Assembly (NCBI GenBank): GCA_021399435.1 | Contig: JAJTUP010000050.1 | Location: 62,001 to 126,000 of the forward strand | Direction: 5' to 3' | DNA from: Diaporthe sp. PMI_573 | Taxonomy: Eukaryota; Ascomycota; Sordariomycetes; Diaporthales; Diaporthaceae | Length of the DNA: 64,000 nt | Shown: one piece after another, positions 10,910-21,013 of the stretch | Numbering within the stretch: the first letter of the stretch is position 1 | Layout of the letters: every line of letters starts with the position of its first letter | Notes under the pieces: generated by a model | What the model saw: only the letters and a program-made list of their open reading frames with translations | Databases searched by the model: none | Told to the model about the DNA's origin: nothing | Made by a program: the position numbers and the translations under genes

Positions 10910-11972
10910 ATGACCTCCCTCATCGCTGTAGCCGGTGGAACTGGCAACCTCGGTCGTACCATCGTCGAGGCAATCGTTGCAGACGGCAAATTCGAAGTGG
11001 TTATTCTAGGTAGAAAGGTAAGACTTATAGACTTACTCGTTCTCATTGCTGTTGGTCCCCTTGCTGACCACTCCCTAATAGCATGATGAAAAGAAGGAGA
11101 AGGAGATTGGAGCCCGTATCATACCGGTGGACTACACTAGCATTGATGCTCTGACCAAGGTTCTTGAAGACAACAGGATCCAAACGGTCATATCGGCTCT
11201 CAACACAATGGGTGTTGCTGAACCAGAGCTGAATCTTATTGCGGCAGCTGACCGCGCTTCCGCCACGAAGCGTTACATCCCAAGCATCTGGGGAGCAGAA
11301 TACACAGAAGCGTGAGTGTCCCCAAAACAGGAGGGTGCGGAGGGCATGTGCATTAATGAGTGAGTTTTTAGGTTCGCGGAGAAGTTTCCCCTCGGCCACG
11401 TTAAGCTCGCAGTGGCACGCGCTTTGGAATCTACCAAGCTGGAACATACAACGTGGCACACAGGCTATTTTGCCGACTACTTTCTTGCGCCATATGTTAA
11501 GACGCACATGACGATCCTGAATGTTGTGGTTGACGTCGCAAACAACACCGCCGCTATTCCCGGTTCCGGCAATGTACCTGTAGTACTTACCTATACCATG
11601 GATATCGCCAAGTTCGTCGCAGCGTCTCTGGCGCTCTCTAAATGGGAGCCCAAGACATACCTCGTTGGTGATAAAGTGACTTGGAATGAACTCGTCGCCC
11701 TTGCGGAGAGCATTAAGGGTGTTAAGTTCAGCGTCACTTACGATACGGTGGACTCATTGAAAGCAGGAAACGTTACCGAGCTGCCGAGCCACCCAGCTAT
11801 GTACTCTTTCCTTCCTAAGGAGCAGCTGCGGGGCATCTTGGCCACGTTCGGGCTCATGTTCGACAGCGGCCTCTTCGACTTGAAGCCCCAGCACACAATC
11901 GACCAGGATTTCCCAGATATCAAAGTGCGAAACATGAAGGATTTGATGACGGAGGCCTGGAAAGGGAAGTAG
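10910..11972 (+). CDS. NmrA-like / isoflavone-reductase-like NAD(P)-binding protein
   Basis: Exons 10910-11017, 11082-11311 and 11372-11972, with clean GT-AG introns of 64 and 60 bp, give a 312-residue protein. The N-terminus (MTSLIAVAGGTGNLGRTIVE) has the glycine-rich GGTGNLG of atypical SDRs, and the KRYIPSIWGAEY block is the family's usual R-[FY]-[IV]-PS-x-[FW]-G motif. Known: the family includes the redox sensor NmrA and reductases such as isoflavone reductases; many are cytosolic. The C-terminal half has the FLPKEQLRGILATFG region expected for this group. It is complete with no broken motif. It sits between two head-to-head copies of a Zn2Cys6 regulator, which may once have controlled it. 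Whether it is an enzyme or a regulator cannot be told from sequence. Confidence 0.92.
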
Positions 11973-12235
11973 GGGCCATCGGTTTCCAAGGCCTTAAATT
12001 CGGGTAAAATGGATACTTTGAAGGATTTCCCGCTGCCGTAGCTACGCTCATGTACCGTAAAAACTTGGTCAACTCAGCCACTTAGTCGCCCCCATCAAGA
12101 ATTGATCTATATTTATCTGGCTATACCTAATCTTTACTGAAGACACACCGCGTATCCATCATGTTTTTGTGGGTTTTGCAACAGTGACCCCTATAGCCTG
12201 CCCTACCCGAGCGGGAGTTTCGCACCTCATGATCT

Positions 12236-12357
12236 TGTCGGATACGGGGGTGGTAAGTCAAGATGAATGATAATTTCAAGATGGAGAATAGATCAGTGAT
12301 TGATTCAACTCTCTCCCCTTGTCTTCGTCCTTCCTCGTCCTCTTGTTATTCGTGTTG
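12236..12357 (+). repeat. LTR fragment of the same family as 20199-20429
   Basis: Starts TGTCGGATACGGGGGTGG and matches, in inverted orientation, the solo LTR at 20199-20429 over about 120 bp (TCAAGATGAATGATAAT and ATCAGTGATTGATTCAAC blocks). The match fades after about 12357, and I find no 3' end or target duplication, so it is a truncated copy. Confidence 0.7.
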
Positions 12358-12728
12358 TATATGCCCCTACCAAGTATTCAAGTCGGGAACGCGCCCCATT
12401 CCCGCTTCGGCGCCAATCACCTATCCCTAATTAGTATGTCTCATAGAGACTTAAGTGAAGGTTTTGTTCACTGCCCCATTTCCGTACATCCGCCTGACCC
12501 ACTAAGCTCCGTTCCACGACTCGGCCAACGAATGGCTGGTGGAGAAACCCGAGCGGACGAATCAGATGGTAACTGCGAATCAAACCTTGAACCCTTCCTT
12601 GGTTTATCTCGTATTTGATCCTGGCTCGCCGGGTTGCTAGAGCTCGTTGGAATCCTCGCCGTCTACATCCTACATCTGGAACAGAAGGCTCTACCTCCGA
12701 GCATCAAACTGCGCCTCCCAGGAATGTG

Positions 12729-13051
12729 ATGGAGACCACGCAGCCTAACCCGACACACAAGCGTCGCACCTCTGGTAGGAGAACCAACTCCAAAGCCGGT
12801 TGCCATACTTGCAAGTAAGCATTCCACGAGATGGCCAATGATCGCCCTTACTTTCCGAGGAAACTCAGCCTAATCTCAATCATGACTTCGCCAACAGGAT
12901 CCGACGGGTCAAATGTGACGAGGGCTGGCCTGGTTGCCAACGATGCCTTTCCACCCGCCGCACGTGCGATGGCTACGGCGTCTGGGGCGGAGGAACGGGC
13001 CTGAAGGCGTCGACGCCCAGCAATCTCCAGACGCAGGCAGTCCGGGAATGA
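12729..13051 (+). pseudogene. Zn2Cys6 regulator, DNA-binding domain only (truncated)
   Basis: ATG at 12729, exon 1 to 12814 (ends SKAGCHTCK), intron 12815-12897, exon 2 starting KIRRVKCDEGWPGCQRCLST then RRTCDGYGVWGGGTG. All six cysteines of a Zn2Cys6 binuclear cluster are present. The frame ends at a stop near 13050 (AVRE), and the regulator core seen in the sister copy at 8356-9462 is absent. The finger could in principle still fold, giving a protein of about 80 residues, but the usual dimerisation and activation parts are gone. The shared intron position and matching sequence show common origin with the 9462 copy. I treat it as a truncated gene. Confidence 0.72.
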
Positions 13052-13621
13052 CCAGGGTCAAGTGGACTAAGGGCCAGATCACGAATCCAGAACGCTGCAG
13101 CGTGTTGGAAAATAAACAAGGCGCTATACTTAATCTGGGATTCTTTTTAAAACACGGGGAGCATTCAGTCTTTAAACACGGCTTGGCAAGTACCTCAAGA
13201 CCCACCGCAATTTCCGTACCCACCCTAACCTCTTCTAGCAGCGATCTACATTAATTTTTCTTCTTTAGAACGCTGAGATTCTAGTAGAACGCTGGATTGC
13301 ACAACGCCTGATGGAGGATGTTGGCGAACGCTGGCCTATTGGCAGAATCTTGGCACGGAAGTCACTTTCCCGTGATGTCTGCGCTTATAAATCGCAGGAG
13401 TCATGGAGCCGGGAGCTCCGGCCTGGCAAAGCCGGGCCTACCACACCGGGCCTCGGCCCGTGACAGTATAAAGAAGCTGGGTTAGCATCATTTGTCTGGT
13501 CAAGTGGTGGTGCGACATCATTCAATAATTGAAGACATCTTAATTAGTCAACCATCACCAGAACCAGCCCGTCGTGCATCAACTTTTGTATTGTTCCAAG
13601 CGTCTTTCCAAGTCTCTGAAT
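13052..13621. other. Spacer upstream of alpha/beta hydrolase
   Basis: No coding signal that I can support. A GC-rich stretch at about 13405-13465 has repeated GGCC/CCGGG motifs. The 3' part should hold the promoter of the hydrolase. Confidence 0.4.
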
Positions 13622-14464
13622 ATGGCAGGCGGCGCAATACTTCCCCTTAACGGAACCGACTTGTTCTACACGACCCAGGGCCCCGAGACGGGCATTCCTC
13701 TCCTTCTTATCCATGGCTGGGCTTGCGACCAGACCGATTGGGCCTTCCAAACGGCCTTGCTCGCCATCTCACAGGTCTTCTTTGTCATCGCCATGGACTT
13801 ACGGGGCCACGGCCGCAGCTTCTGCCCCTCTTCGACTGCCGCCTTCGACCCCGTCACCATGGCTGAAGACGGCGCTGCCCTGCTTCGCCATCTCGGCGTC
13901 GGCCTCGGCAACGAAGCCATCGTCATAGGTCACAGCTTAGGTGGTCTTGTAGTCACTGAACTAGTGGCTGCGTATCCAGAGCTGGTGCAAGGGCACGTGT
14001 TGGTGGACCCAGCGTATACTTTGACTCCGGATATCATAGGGGCGCTGGTCCCGGCTTTGGAACAGAACTTTGATTCAGGGGCCGTCCAATTCTTCAGCGG
14101 CGCGTATACAACGGGAACGCCGGACTATATCCCAGAGTGGCATAAGCTAAGGGCGTGGGGAGCCGACGAGCAAATCATGGTCGCTGCGTTCAAGCAGATG
14201 GGGACGTGCCTAGGCCCCAATGGAGCTGAGTATTTGAAGTCGAAAAAGGTTGAGGGAACACCGAGGCTGGCCGTGCACTCAAGGGAGGCTGGAATCGAAG
14301 TTGAGAAAGGAGTCGGCATTGATCCCAAGTTTGACAAGATTCAGCTGATTCAGGTGGGCCATTGGATCATGCAGACTGCACCAAAGGAGTTCAATACCCT
14401 TCTAGAGGACTGGATGAAGCAGTGGGGATGGCTAAAGGGCAACAACACCTTGTTGACGGGTTAG
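13622..14464 (+). CDS. Alpha/beta-hydrolase fold protein
   Basis: Single-exon, 280 residues from the ATG at 13622 (MAGGAILPLNGTDLFYTTQG); upstream in-frame codons lack an ATG. Seen: the oxyanion-hole HGWACDQTDW block, the DLRGHGRS strand-turn, the nucleophile elbow GHSLGG with Ser, and the late catalytic His in VGHWIMQTAP. The Asp is probably in the VDPAYTL region or the loop after strand 6. Known: this fold covers esterases, haloalkane dehalogenases, epoxide hydrolases and haloperoxidases; the substrate is not predictable here. No signal peptide, so cytosolic. The gene ends 74 bp before the target duplication of the hAT element at 14546, so the transposon landed just 3' of it. It appears intact. 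Confidence 0.92.
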   Translation: MAGGAILPLNGTDLFYTTQGPETGIPLLLIHGWACDQTDWAFQTALLAISQVFFVIAMDLRGHGRSFCPSSTAAFDPVTMAEDGAALLRHLGVGLGNEAIVIGHSLGGLVVTELVAAYPELVQGHVLVDPAYTLTPDIIGALVPALEQNFDSGAVQFFSGAYTTGTPDYIPEWHKLRAWGADEQIMVAAFKQMGTCLGPNGAEYLKSKKVEGTPRLAVHSREAGIEVEKGVGIDPKFDKIQLIQVGHWIMQTAPKEFNTLLEDWMKQWGWLKGNNTLLTG

Positions 14465-14545
14465 CTGGGCCATGAGTTTCTGTAGCGAAGCGGTGGTTGA
14501 GCAATATAGGTTTCTGACAATGATCACAAGCTAATGAAAGCTATT

Positions 14546-17448
14546 CAGGGTAGGGAATCAATCCATCCACGTCAATATCCGACTTTGTGGATGGAATTGA
14601 CGGCTTACTCAGCAAAGTGCTCGTGGATTGACGTCCACGAAGCCATCTGTGGATTGATGTCCATAATATTGAACCCGTGGAAGACCCCTGTCACGTTAAC
14701 TCGGATTTCCTAATCGGGCAATTCGGGAACCCGTCACCGAAACTTTCTATTGCCTTACTCCTGGCGCTCCTCCAAACCAGCCCGTTCAACAGCCTCCTGT
14801 AACGCTGTATCGTCAAGCAGTATGCTATCGACATCTTCGATAATGCCTGCGCGTAACCAAGATCGCAGCGTTTGGATTAGTCCAATCGTCCCGGCGTCTA
14901 AGCGGTTTCGGAGGGGCGTGACCATCAACCCGGTGGCGGAGAACAGTCTCTCGCACTCCGAGCTCATGGCCGGCACTGTCATGACGTCAAGAGCCATTCG
15001 AGATAGCCTTGGATACTCAAACCTCTTGAGGACCCAATACTCAACTGGGTCTGCGACGTCCTTGTCGCTCCCAGACACACTGGCCTGCCAGCGGATATAT
15101 TCATCCGCTTGAGCAGCGGACGGTTGGCTTTGACGGTATCGGTTGCGATACCGATCAAAGGAGGACAAAGTCGTCTTTCGCCTCTTCACAACCGGACCTT
15201 CAGGAGAGGTGACTGTGATCTGTAGGTCTCTGTATTCCGTATCCCAAAGACGTTGTACGATTTCCTTCGCTTCATCGACCCAACCTGGATGCTGTTGACC
15301 CCAAACCTCGTCGAAATAGTCCCATCGTAGGCTAGGATGCAAGGCGGCGGCGGCGTAGTATGCTGGCGAGTCCCTCAAAGTATTGTAATATTTATCGAGC
15401 TTCTTCCAGCCAAGGTTGATATTGACACAGAATTGCTCCGGTTCAGGATGCCTCTCAATACGCGATTTTGCGTCCTCGAGCCTCCCAAGTAGAAATTCGA
15501 ACGCCTCCAGCACATCAGTCATGGAACCAAAAGCTTCCCTAACTCCAGACGATCGATATCGCGACTGTCCGTCTCCCTGAAGTACTTGCACAACGACGTG
15601 GAAATCAGAGAGTATCTCATCAAATGTCCTCAGCACCGCCCAATCGCTCTCGTTGATGAAGCTCGACTCCTCGAGGCAGGGAGGAAGCTTCTGTCCACCC
15701 TCACCTTTCCGAGCGTCTCGGAATAGCCGCTTGGCTTTGGCGATGAATTCTTCGTAGACGGGCTGCAAGCGAAGCATTCGTTTTATCATGTAGTATTGGG
15801 ACAACCATCTAGTATCGTTGTCAAGGACAACGTCAACTGGCCGTTGCTTTCCACTTTCAGGCTCGCCAGAAGCTGCAAATGAGTCTCGTTGCAGTTGACG
15901 AAGCAACTGAGTCAGTAAGTCGGCCCGATGGACCCAAACGACGAAGTTATGCGCTTTCCCGACAGGACCCTTCCGCATCCACTGGTCATGGGTTGCTCTC
16001 GCCAAAGGCTCCTCCTCGACGAGAGATTTCTCAAACGCATCAACATCCTTTCCAAAGAGAAGGGATTTAACAACAAGGTTAAGGATGTGTCCCATGCATC
16101 GAACTCGTCGTTGAACCGGGTCGAACTTCAGCTCTTCTGCAATCTCTGCCATTGCCGTTTCATTATTTGCTGCGTTGTCGAGAGTGAAGTAACCGACCTT
16201 GTCCTCGATACCAAACGACCTAATGATCTCGAGGATCTCGGCGGCAATGTTCTCGCCAGTATGTCGTTCTACCAGCTCCGGAATGCCGAGCACAACTTTT
16301 TGGAGCTGATTCTCGTGGTCTCTGAAGACAGCCGTCACGCCACATAACGCGTGACGATTCCTAGTCTTTGCGCCGTCAAAGGCAATGTGGATCTGACCCG
16401 ACGACCTCTTCAAGACCTGCTGGACCGTGCCATGATATCGCTCGAATTGTTGAACCGCCAGTCTGTGCACAGTCTTCGCCGTAATGTGTGCACTTGTAAC
16501 CTTGACCGCCGGATTGAGGTATTCGAAAATCTGTTGCAATCGAGGGTGTTCAACCTGCTTGAACGATTGCTGGCTTTCGACTATCCAGTTGACAATGAGC
16601 TTCTGGAACTCTCCTCGATCGAAGCGTTTGATCAAGCTATTGGCCAGTGCTTGCTCCTTTGGATCGGAATGTTTGAGGCTCATGAAGTCTGAAATAGAAG
16701 CAAGAACCCTCTTGCCTCCTTTCTTCTCTGACGGTGTTGATCGTCGTCCTGATGGATCCCAGTAGCCGTGAGCTTTCCAGAGGTGGAGTTCAGCGTTTTG
16801 GGTGCCTTTGGATTCGTATGACTGTGGCGTGGGGGTCTTCTGGCGCACACATGGCATACAGATCCATTGTCGGGATGTTTTGGATTGAATCTCGACCCCG
16901 TAGTTCCATACCCATGATAGGGTATCTTTGCTGCGCTCGGCCAGCGTGAATCCCTTCCAGACGCGGAAGATTCTCTGCTCCTCATCACTTGTTGGTGCCC
17001 AAGTAGAAGGCTGGCGGACTTCGGGGTCTGGATCCAGAGAACGTCGAGGGACCTCGGCATGCCCCTCGTTGTTGGTCGGTAGTTCAGGGTCAAGAGGTAA
17101 GTCCGCCATCTCGAAATTGAAGGTTCACCGACCGTAGGAATCGAGTAAAGGAGGAGACATTTGGGTTCAGGCGTTATAACGCGTCGCGACGTGTCACAAC
17201 GCGTCGGATGTTTTGCCTGATTAGATCTGTTAGTGTTTGCGCAGATATGCATAGCAAATATTAACGAAATATATCAGGGTACCCATACCCCTGACTAGCG
17301 TCCACGTCAATCCACATCTCAATCCACGAGCCCTCAACCGTGGATGGATTGATTACGTAACAACATGTCTCGTGGATTGACGTTGACGTGGATTGAAGTC
17401 AACATATTGATCAATACCGTGGAAGTCGTGGATTGATTCCCCACCCTG
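14546..17448 (-). mobile_element. Complete hAT DNA transposon (2903 bp) with 8-bp target duplication
   Basis: Left end CAGGGTAGGGAATCAATCCA at 14546. The right end, read in reverse complement from 17448, is CAGGGTGGGGAATCAATCCA, one mismatch in 20. Both are flanked by a perfect 8-bp direct repeat AAGCTATT (14538-14545 and 17449-17456), the hAT hallmark. Several subterminal copies of GTGGATTGACGT-like motifs lie inside both ends (14600-14680 and 17300-17440), as hAT transposase binding arrays do. It contains one long ORF on the minus strand. Ends, duplication and ORF all being intact suggest a young, possibly autonomous element. Confidence 0.95.
14755..17109 (-). CDS. hAT transposase (784 aa), intact
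   Basis: A single uninterrupted ORF from ATG at 17107-17109. Residues about 60-120 form a BED-like finger (CMPCVRQKTPTP, then a His near LHLWKAHG). The middle part carries the hAT RNase-H-like core: HIAFDGAKTRNRHALCG, YFTLDNAANNETAM and an RRVRCMGHILNLVV block with the CxxH of hAT insertion domains. The C-terminus is the hAT dimerisation domain: ADPVEYWVLKRFEYPRLSRM, then SSECERLFSATG. Known: hAT transposases cut and paste via a DDE centre and act in the nucleus. Length and domain order are normal for the family, with no stops or frameshifts. Lies wholly inside the TIR-bounded element. Confidence 0.95.
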   Translation of the reverse strand: MADLPLDPELPTNNEGHAEVPRRSLDPDPEVRQPSTWAPTSDEEQRIFRVWKGFTLAERSKDTLSWVWNYGVEIQSKTSRQWICMPCVRQKTPTPQSYESKGTQNAELHLWKAHGYWDPSGRRSTPSEKKGGKRVLASISDFMSLKHSDPKEQALANSLIKRFDRGEFQKLIVNWIVESQQSFKQVEHPRLQQIFEYLNPAVKVTSAHITAKTVHRLAVQQFERYHGTVQQVLKRSSGQIHIAFDGAKTRNRHALCGVTAVFRDHENQLQKVVLGIPELVERHTGENIAAEILEIIRSFGIEDKVGYFTLDNAANNETAMAEIAEELKFDPVQRRVRCMGHILNLVVKSLLFGKDVDAFEKSLVEEEPLARATHDQWMRKGPVGKAHNFVVWVHRADLLTQLLRQLQRDSFAASGEPESGKQRPVDVVLDNDTRWLSQYYMIKRMLRLQPVYEEFIAKAKRLFRDARKGEGGQKLPPCLEESSFINESDWAVLRTFDEILSDFHVVVQVLQGDGQSRYRSSGVREAFGSMTDVLEAFEFLLGRLEDAKSRIERHPEPEQFCVNINLGWKKLDKYYNTLRDSPAYYAAAALHPSLRWDYFDEVWGQQHPGWVDEAKEIVQRLWDTEYRDLQITVTSPEGPVVKRRKTTLSSFDRYRNRYRQSQPSAAQADEYIRWQASVSGSDKDVADPVEYWVLKRFEYPRLSRMALDVMTVPAMSSECERLFSATGLMVTPLRNRLDAGTIGLIQTLRSWLRAGIIEDVDSILLDDTALQEAVERAGLEERQE

Positions 17449-17456
17449 AAGCTATT

Positions 17457-17998
17457 CAAGAGTGAATACTTAGATTGACTGCTGACGAGCTGTCTATACT
17501 ATCTATCTATCTGGTAATGAGTTTGTCCTCATATGTCCATCTCTTCAGGCGTGGCTCATGAGGCTCAGAAATGACCCTCACGATGCAGTATGGGGGAGCG
17601 TTGAGAGCGCGGGTCGCTCCTGTCGCTCATGAGGTGTTGGACCGCTGGGATCCTGTTTACCTAAGCAGCGATTACGTGACGGTGGCTGGTTTTGCTTGTG
17701 CCGCTTCGTCCGGCCGGGTGCGCTAGCCTAGTGGACCTGTTCCACCTCAGGACCAACCTTTGGTCCTATTTCTGTCAAGGTCGTGACACACTCAGTCGCA
17801 ATAACACAAGTAGGGAAGCGAAACCCCTCCTAGCAAAACACCATACAAACTATTTTGAAGTCATCAATGAATACTCAATTGATTCCCAAGGGAGCATAGG
17901 CTCTCAATGCCTACGATGATAGCAGCTTCATTAAGGAAGATCATAGTCATTAGCTGCACCTTAATGACCCTACCCGGGTGGCTGTTTTTCCGGCCGAG
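17457..17998. other. Spacer between hAT and piggyBac relic
   Basis: No recognisable gene. It probably contains the degraded left end of the piggyBac element, but I could not define an inverted repeat or TTAA duplication with confidence. Confidence 0.35.
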
Positions 17999-18318
17999 AC
18001 CGACCGGGGCACTAACTTCGAGCCTTTTCCCGTGGAAATACGCGAACTTCGCTTCAACCCATTACCCTAGACGCCGCTACAGCTATTCTAGCTTTATCTA
18101 CCTGTTTCCCTCGTTGAGAAATGGGTTTAATACACTAAGAGCTGGATTACCTGGTTAAAAGAAAGGGAAGTTGTCGATAGTTGGAACCGCCCGATGGCCA
18201 AAGGCGCAGCCTTGCGCAAGTGGGAAGGAACCTCCGTTGCAGAGGTATATATATGGTTTGGAATACTAGTTTATATGGGCATACATAAGGAAAAAACACT
18301 CAAGAGCCATTGGAGTAC

Positions 18319-18532
18319 TGTAACGGTCCGAGCAGGTATCAATTGCAACTAGCTGGATGACTATACGAGTAGATTCAAGATGAAGAGAGAAGGACCAAAA
18401 TCTGCAAGGACGCCTGCCAACATGGCCCAAGCTATCAATCAGCTCTGATCAGAGCAGGTAAGCGAATGGGAAACCCTGCTTGGCTCTTGGCCGAATGGTG
18501 GGTGAGGCCTAACATGGGCCCAGCCCGTTACA
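18319..18532 (+). mobile_element. Solo LTR 1, 5-bp duplication AGTAC
   Basis: Begins TGTAACGGTCCGAGCAGG and ends CAGCCCGTTACA (TG...CA). It is flanked on both sides by AGTAC (18314-18318 and 18533-18537). Length 214 bp. Its ends resemble solo LTRs 2 and 3. The orientation given is nominal. No internal retroelement sequence. Confidence 0.85.
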
Positions 18533-18596
18533 AGTACCCCCTAGCCAGGTGTTTAGCGCCCTGAGCACTCCATCATAACCTATCTAACATTTTAGC

Positions 18597-18815
18597 TGTA
18601 ACGGGTCAGGCCCACTTGGCTGGCGGCTCTGCCGCCAAGCCCGAATTCTTCCCCACAGCGCCATCGAGTTGATTCTCGAATCTTCTATATTAAAGAAGAT
18701 ATAACGCGTCTTCACGCACCCAGTTTGTTTTTAGATTCTTTCCTTTCTTCTTCATCTTGAAAGTAAACAGCATAGGGACTAGTTAGTTGAATCAACTCGC
18801 TAGAGGCCTTTCACA
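18597..18815 (+). mobile_element. Solo LTR 2, 5-bp duplication TTAGC
   Basis: Begins TGTAACGGGTCAGG, ends GGCCTTTCACA, 219 bp, flanked by TTAGC at 18592-18596 and 18816-18820. Contains a TATTAAAG box near 18688. The last 60-80 bp match solo LTR 3 in inverted orientation almost exactly. Confidence 0.9.
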
Positions 18816-19988
18816 TTAGCTTCTTTATCGTTACCTCCATCCCTTTGACTATACTAAAATCGATGAGACTGCGCCTTTACCGAAGGTATTCCAAGCTGCT
18901 AAAGAGTGGTCTGATCATATACAGGCTGTGTTATTACAGATCCTCTTTCCGGGCTCTCATTTAGCTGTGGATGAGTGTATTATCCGCTTTACGGGCCGAT
19001 CGTTTGAGATAACGGTTGTCAAGGGCAAGCCGACACCCCTAGGGTTCAAGATCTGGGTTATCGCTCAAAAAGGCTTCTTTATCTGCTGGGAGTGGCACCG
19101 GAAGGGTGCAAAATACGGCCCAGTTGGTGTTGAGCTTCCTCCACCCGAGTCATCCACAAGTGGAGAGGGAGAGGAAGAAGGCGGCAGCGGCAGGGGCACA
19201 GCCAAGGCCGCAGGGAAGGCGCCCGCCACAGAAGACGAGCCTATCCCCTTGAATTCGACCCAGAGCGTCGTCGTTGCCCTTATAAACAAGCTGCCAATAG
19301 CGACATATCACGTCTTTATGGATAACCTCTTCTCGTCGGCAGACCTCTTCCGCAGCCTCCGTCAGCATGGCCACGGGGCCACAGGGACCGCCCGCAATAC
19401 CTGCGGCATACACAAGGAGCTACAGGACGATAAGAGGGCTGACGGGAGGGCCAAGACTAGCTATAAGTTTAACAGAGTCAAGGCTATCCCGACCCCTGAC
19501 AACCAGGTACCGACTTGTGACACATTTGTATGTGGAAACCCTACTAATTTGTCCTTGTGTCATACTTCTAGGTCAACCAAATAGCTTGGAAAGACAACCG
19601 CCTTGTCTTATTTCTGACTACCGTGTTTAAGGGCGACGAGAGAGTCGATCGGAAGAGGAAGAGGCCATCCTTAACTAAATCAGAAGCCAAGCCGATACGG
19701 CAATTTTTTGGTGACGAGACTGTCAAGGTGATAAATATCCCGACAGTAGCTACTGCCTATAACGACGAAATGAACCACGTTGATCGTGGTGACCAACTGA
19801 GGTCATATTACGCCTATGATCACCCTCTTCGCCGGGGCCCGTGGCAGGCTCTCTGCTGGACCTTCCTTCTCGATGTAGCACTTGTGAATAGCTTCATTGC
19901 ATAGCTACGGGGGCCATAGCCAAATTGGAAGCGATTCACAAATCATAGGGAGTGGCGAGAGTGTATTTACAACGAGCTATTCAACAAA

Positions 19989-20163
19989 TGTGAAAGGCCT
20001 CTAGCGAGTTGATTCAACTAACTAGTCCCTATGCTGTTTACTTTCAAGATGAGGAAGGAAGGAAAGAAAGACTGCAGCTAATCTGCCGGCTCAGGGGTTT
20101 TGTTGCCCTCCCCCAGTTTGTGCTGCTGGCGTAGCCACAGCAACGGGGTCCTGACCCGTTACA
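19989..20163 (-). mobile_element. Solo LTR 3 (same family as LTR 2), duplication ACAAA
   Basis: On the plus strand it reads TGTGAAAGGCC ... GACCCGTTACA, so the LTR lies on the minus strand starting TGTAACGGGTCAGG. 175 bp, flanked by ACAAA at 19984-19988 and 20164-20168. Shorter than LTR 2 because the middle differs. Confidence 0.9.
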
Positions 20164-20198
20164 ACAAATATCACGAAGAAAGTCAGTTAAGAGATAAA

Positions 20199-20429
20199 TG
20201 TTGCATACGACACTACCCAGATTGTCGCAAGAGTGCACCACGAGAGTCAGAGTGGTGTTACAGATCTGTTGCAGGTTCGGCAGGTCTAGTTTCACAGCCT
20301 CGTCTCGTCGAATATAATGAGGACGAGGAAGGAAGAAGACGACGAGACAAGAGTTGAATCAATCACTGATCTATTCTTCTCAATCTTGAGATTATCATTC
20401 ATCTTGACTTACCACCCTCGTATCCGACA
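20199..20429 (-). mobile_element. Solo LTR 4 (second family), duplication ATAAA
   Basis: On the minus strand it starts TGTCGGATACG and ends TATGCAACA. 231 bp, flanked by ATAAA at 20194-20198 and 20430-20434. Removing it restores the piggyBac frame from SQLRDK into its C-terminal part. A partial copy lies at 12236-12357. Confidence 0.9.
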
Positions 20430-21013
20430 ATAAATACCGCGCCGGGGACGATTCCAACCTAAAAACACACCCAAAAGAGCATGATCTTGTCCGCCGGAAG
20501 TCAAATTCGGATTTCCTTGCTTGTAAGGGCTTTAGGTAGGGGCAGGCGCGGTCATAGAGCCAGAAAAGGAGGCCTTTAGGGCCAGCTAACGGCAATATCG
20601 TGAGGTCGCAGACGAGGTTCTGGTGCCCCGTGTGTAAAGTCGCTCTTTGTAACAACCAGAAGTGTTGGTACCTCTATCACCATAGAGAAATAGGTGGCAG
20701 CTAATGTACCCTTGCTTTTGCGCATTCTGATTGGGCCAACCCCGCTTTTGGTACCAGGTTGCAGTCTCCGTGGCGGATTTGCGGAGTTTGACCCATGTTC
20801 ATGCAACCTCTTGCAATAACCAATCCCGTCGTCCGTAACCATGACGGGGTTCGGGGTACAGCCGCGTCCTATATACCAATTAAGAGCGAGCACAACCCCC
20901 AAGATTTCTGGAAAGAAAGTTAGTATCATGTTGGCTCATCACATCATATCCTGATTTCTCATACCACACTTTCCAACTCTAGAACTCCCCAATCCTCTCA
21001 ACCAAATCTCAAG

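Larger units (their letters stand above)
17999..20704 (+). pseudogene. piggyBac-like transposase pseudogene, interrupted by four LTR insertions
   Basis: Fragments in order: NFEPFPVEIRELRF at about 17999 followed by frame-conserving stops (TAG, TAG, TAA in place of CAG/CAA), then VAEVYIWFGILVYMGIHKEK ending at about 18318. After two LTRs come LYRYLHPFDYTKIDETAPLP and LAVDECIIRFTGR (first catalytic Asp). MDNLFSSADLF holds the second Asp and NHVDRGDQLRSYY the third acidic site. An intron at 19507-19571 joins the two long open pieces. After two more LTRs comes the Cys-rich C-terminal finger FWCPVCKVALCNNQKCWYLY, ending at a TAA at 20702. Known: DDE_Tnp_1_7 piggyBac enzymes. The stops are RIP-like C-to-T changes, so the gene was dead or dying when the LTRs arrived. 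Confidence 0.88.

Noticed and set aside
20199..20300. Reading KCCIRHYPDCRK-like sequence as piggyBac C-terminal finger
   Set aside because: This stretch lies inside solo LTR 4; the real Cys-rich finger is at about 20620-20690.
20044..20929. Several minus-strand ORFs of 80-117 codons
   Set aside because: They cover solo LTRs and the antisense of the piggyBac C-terminus; no independent motif.
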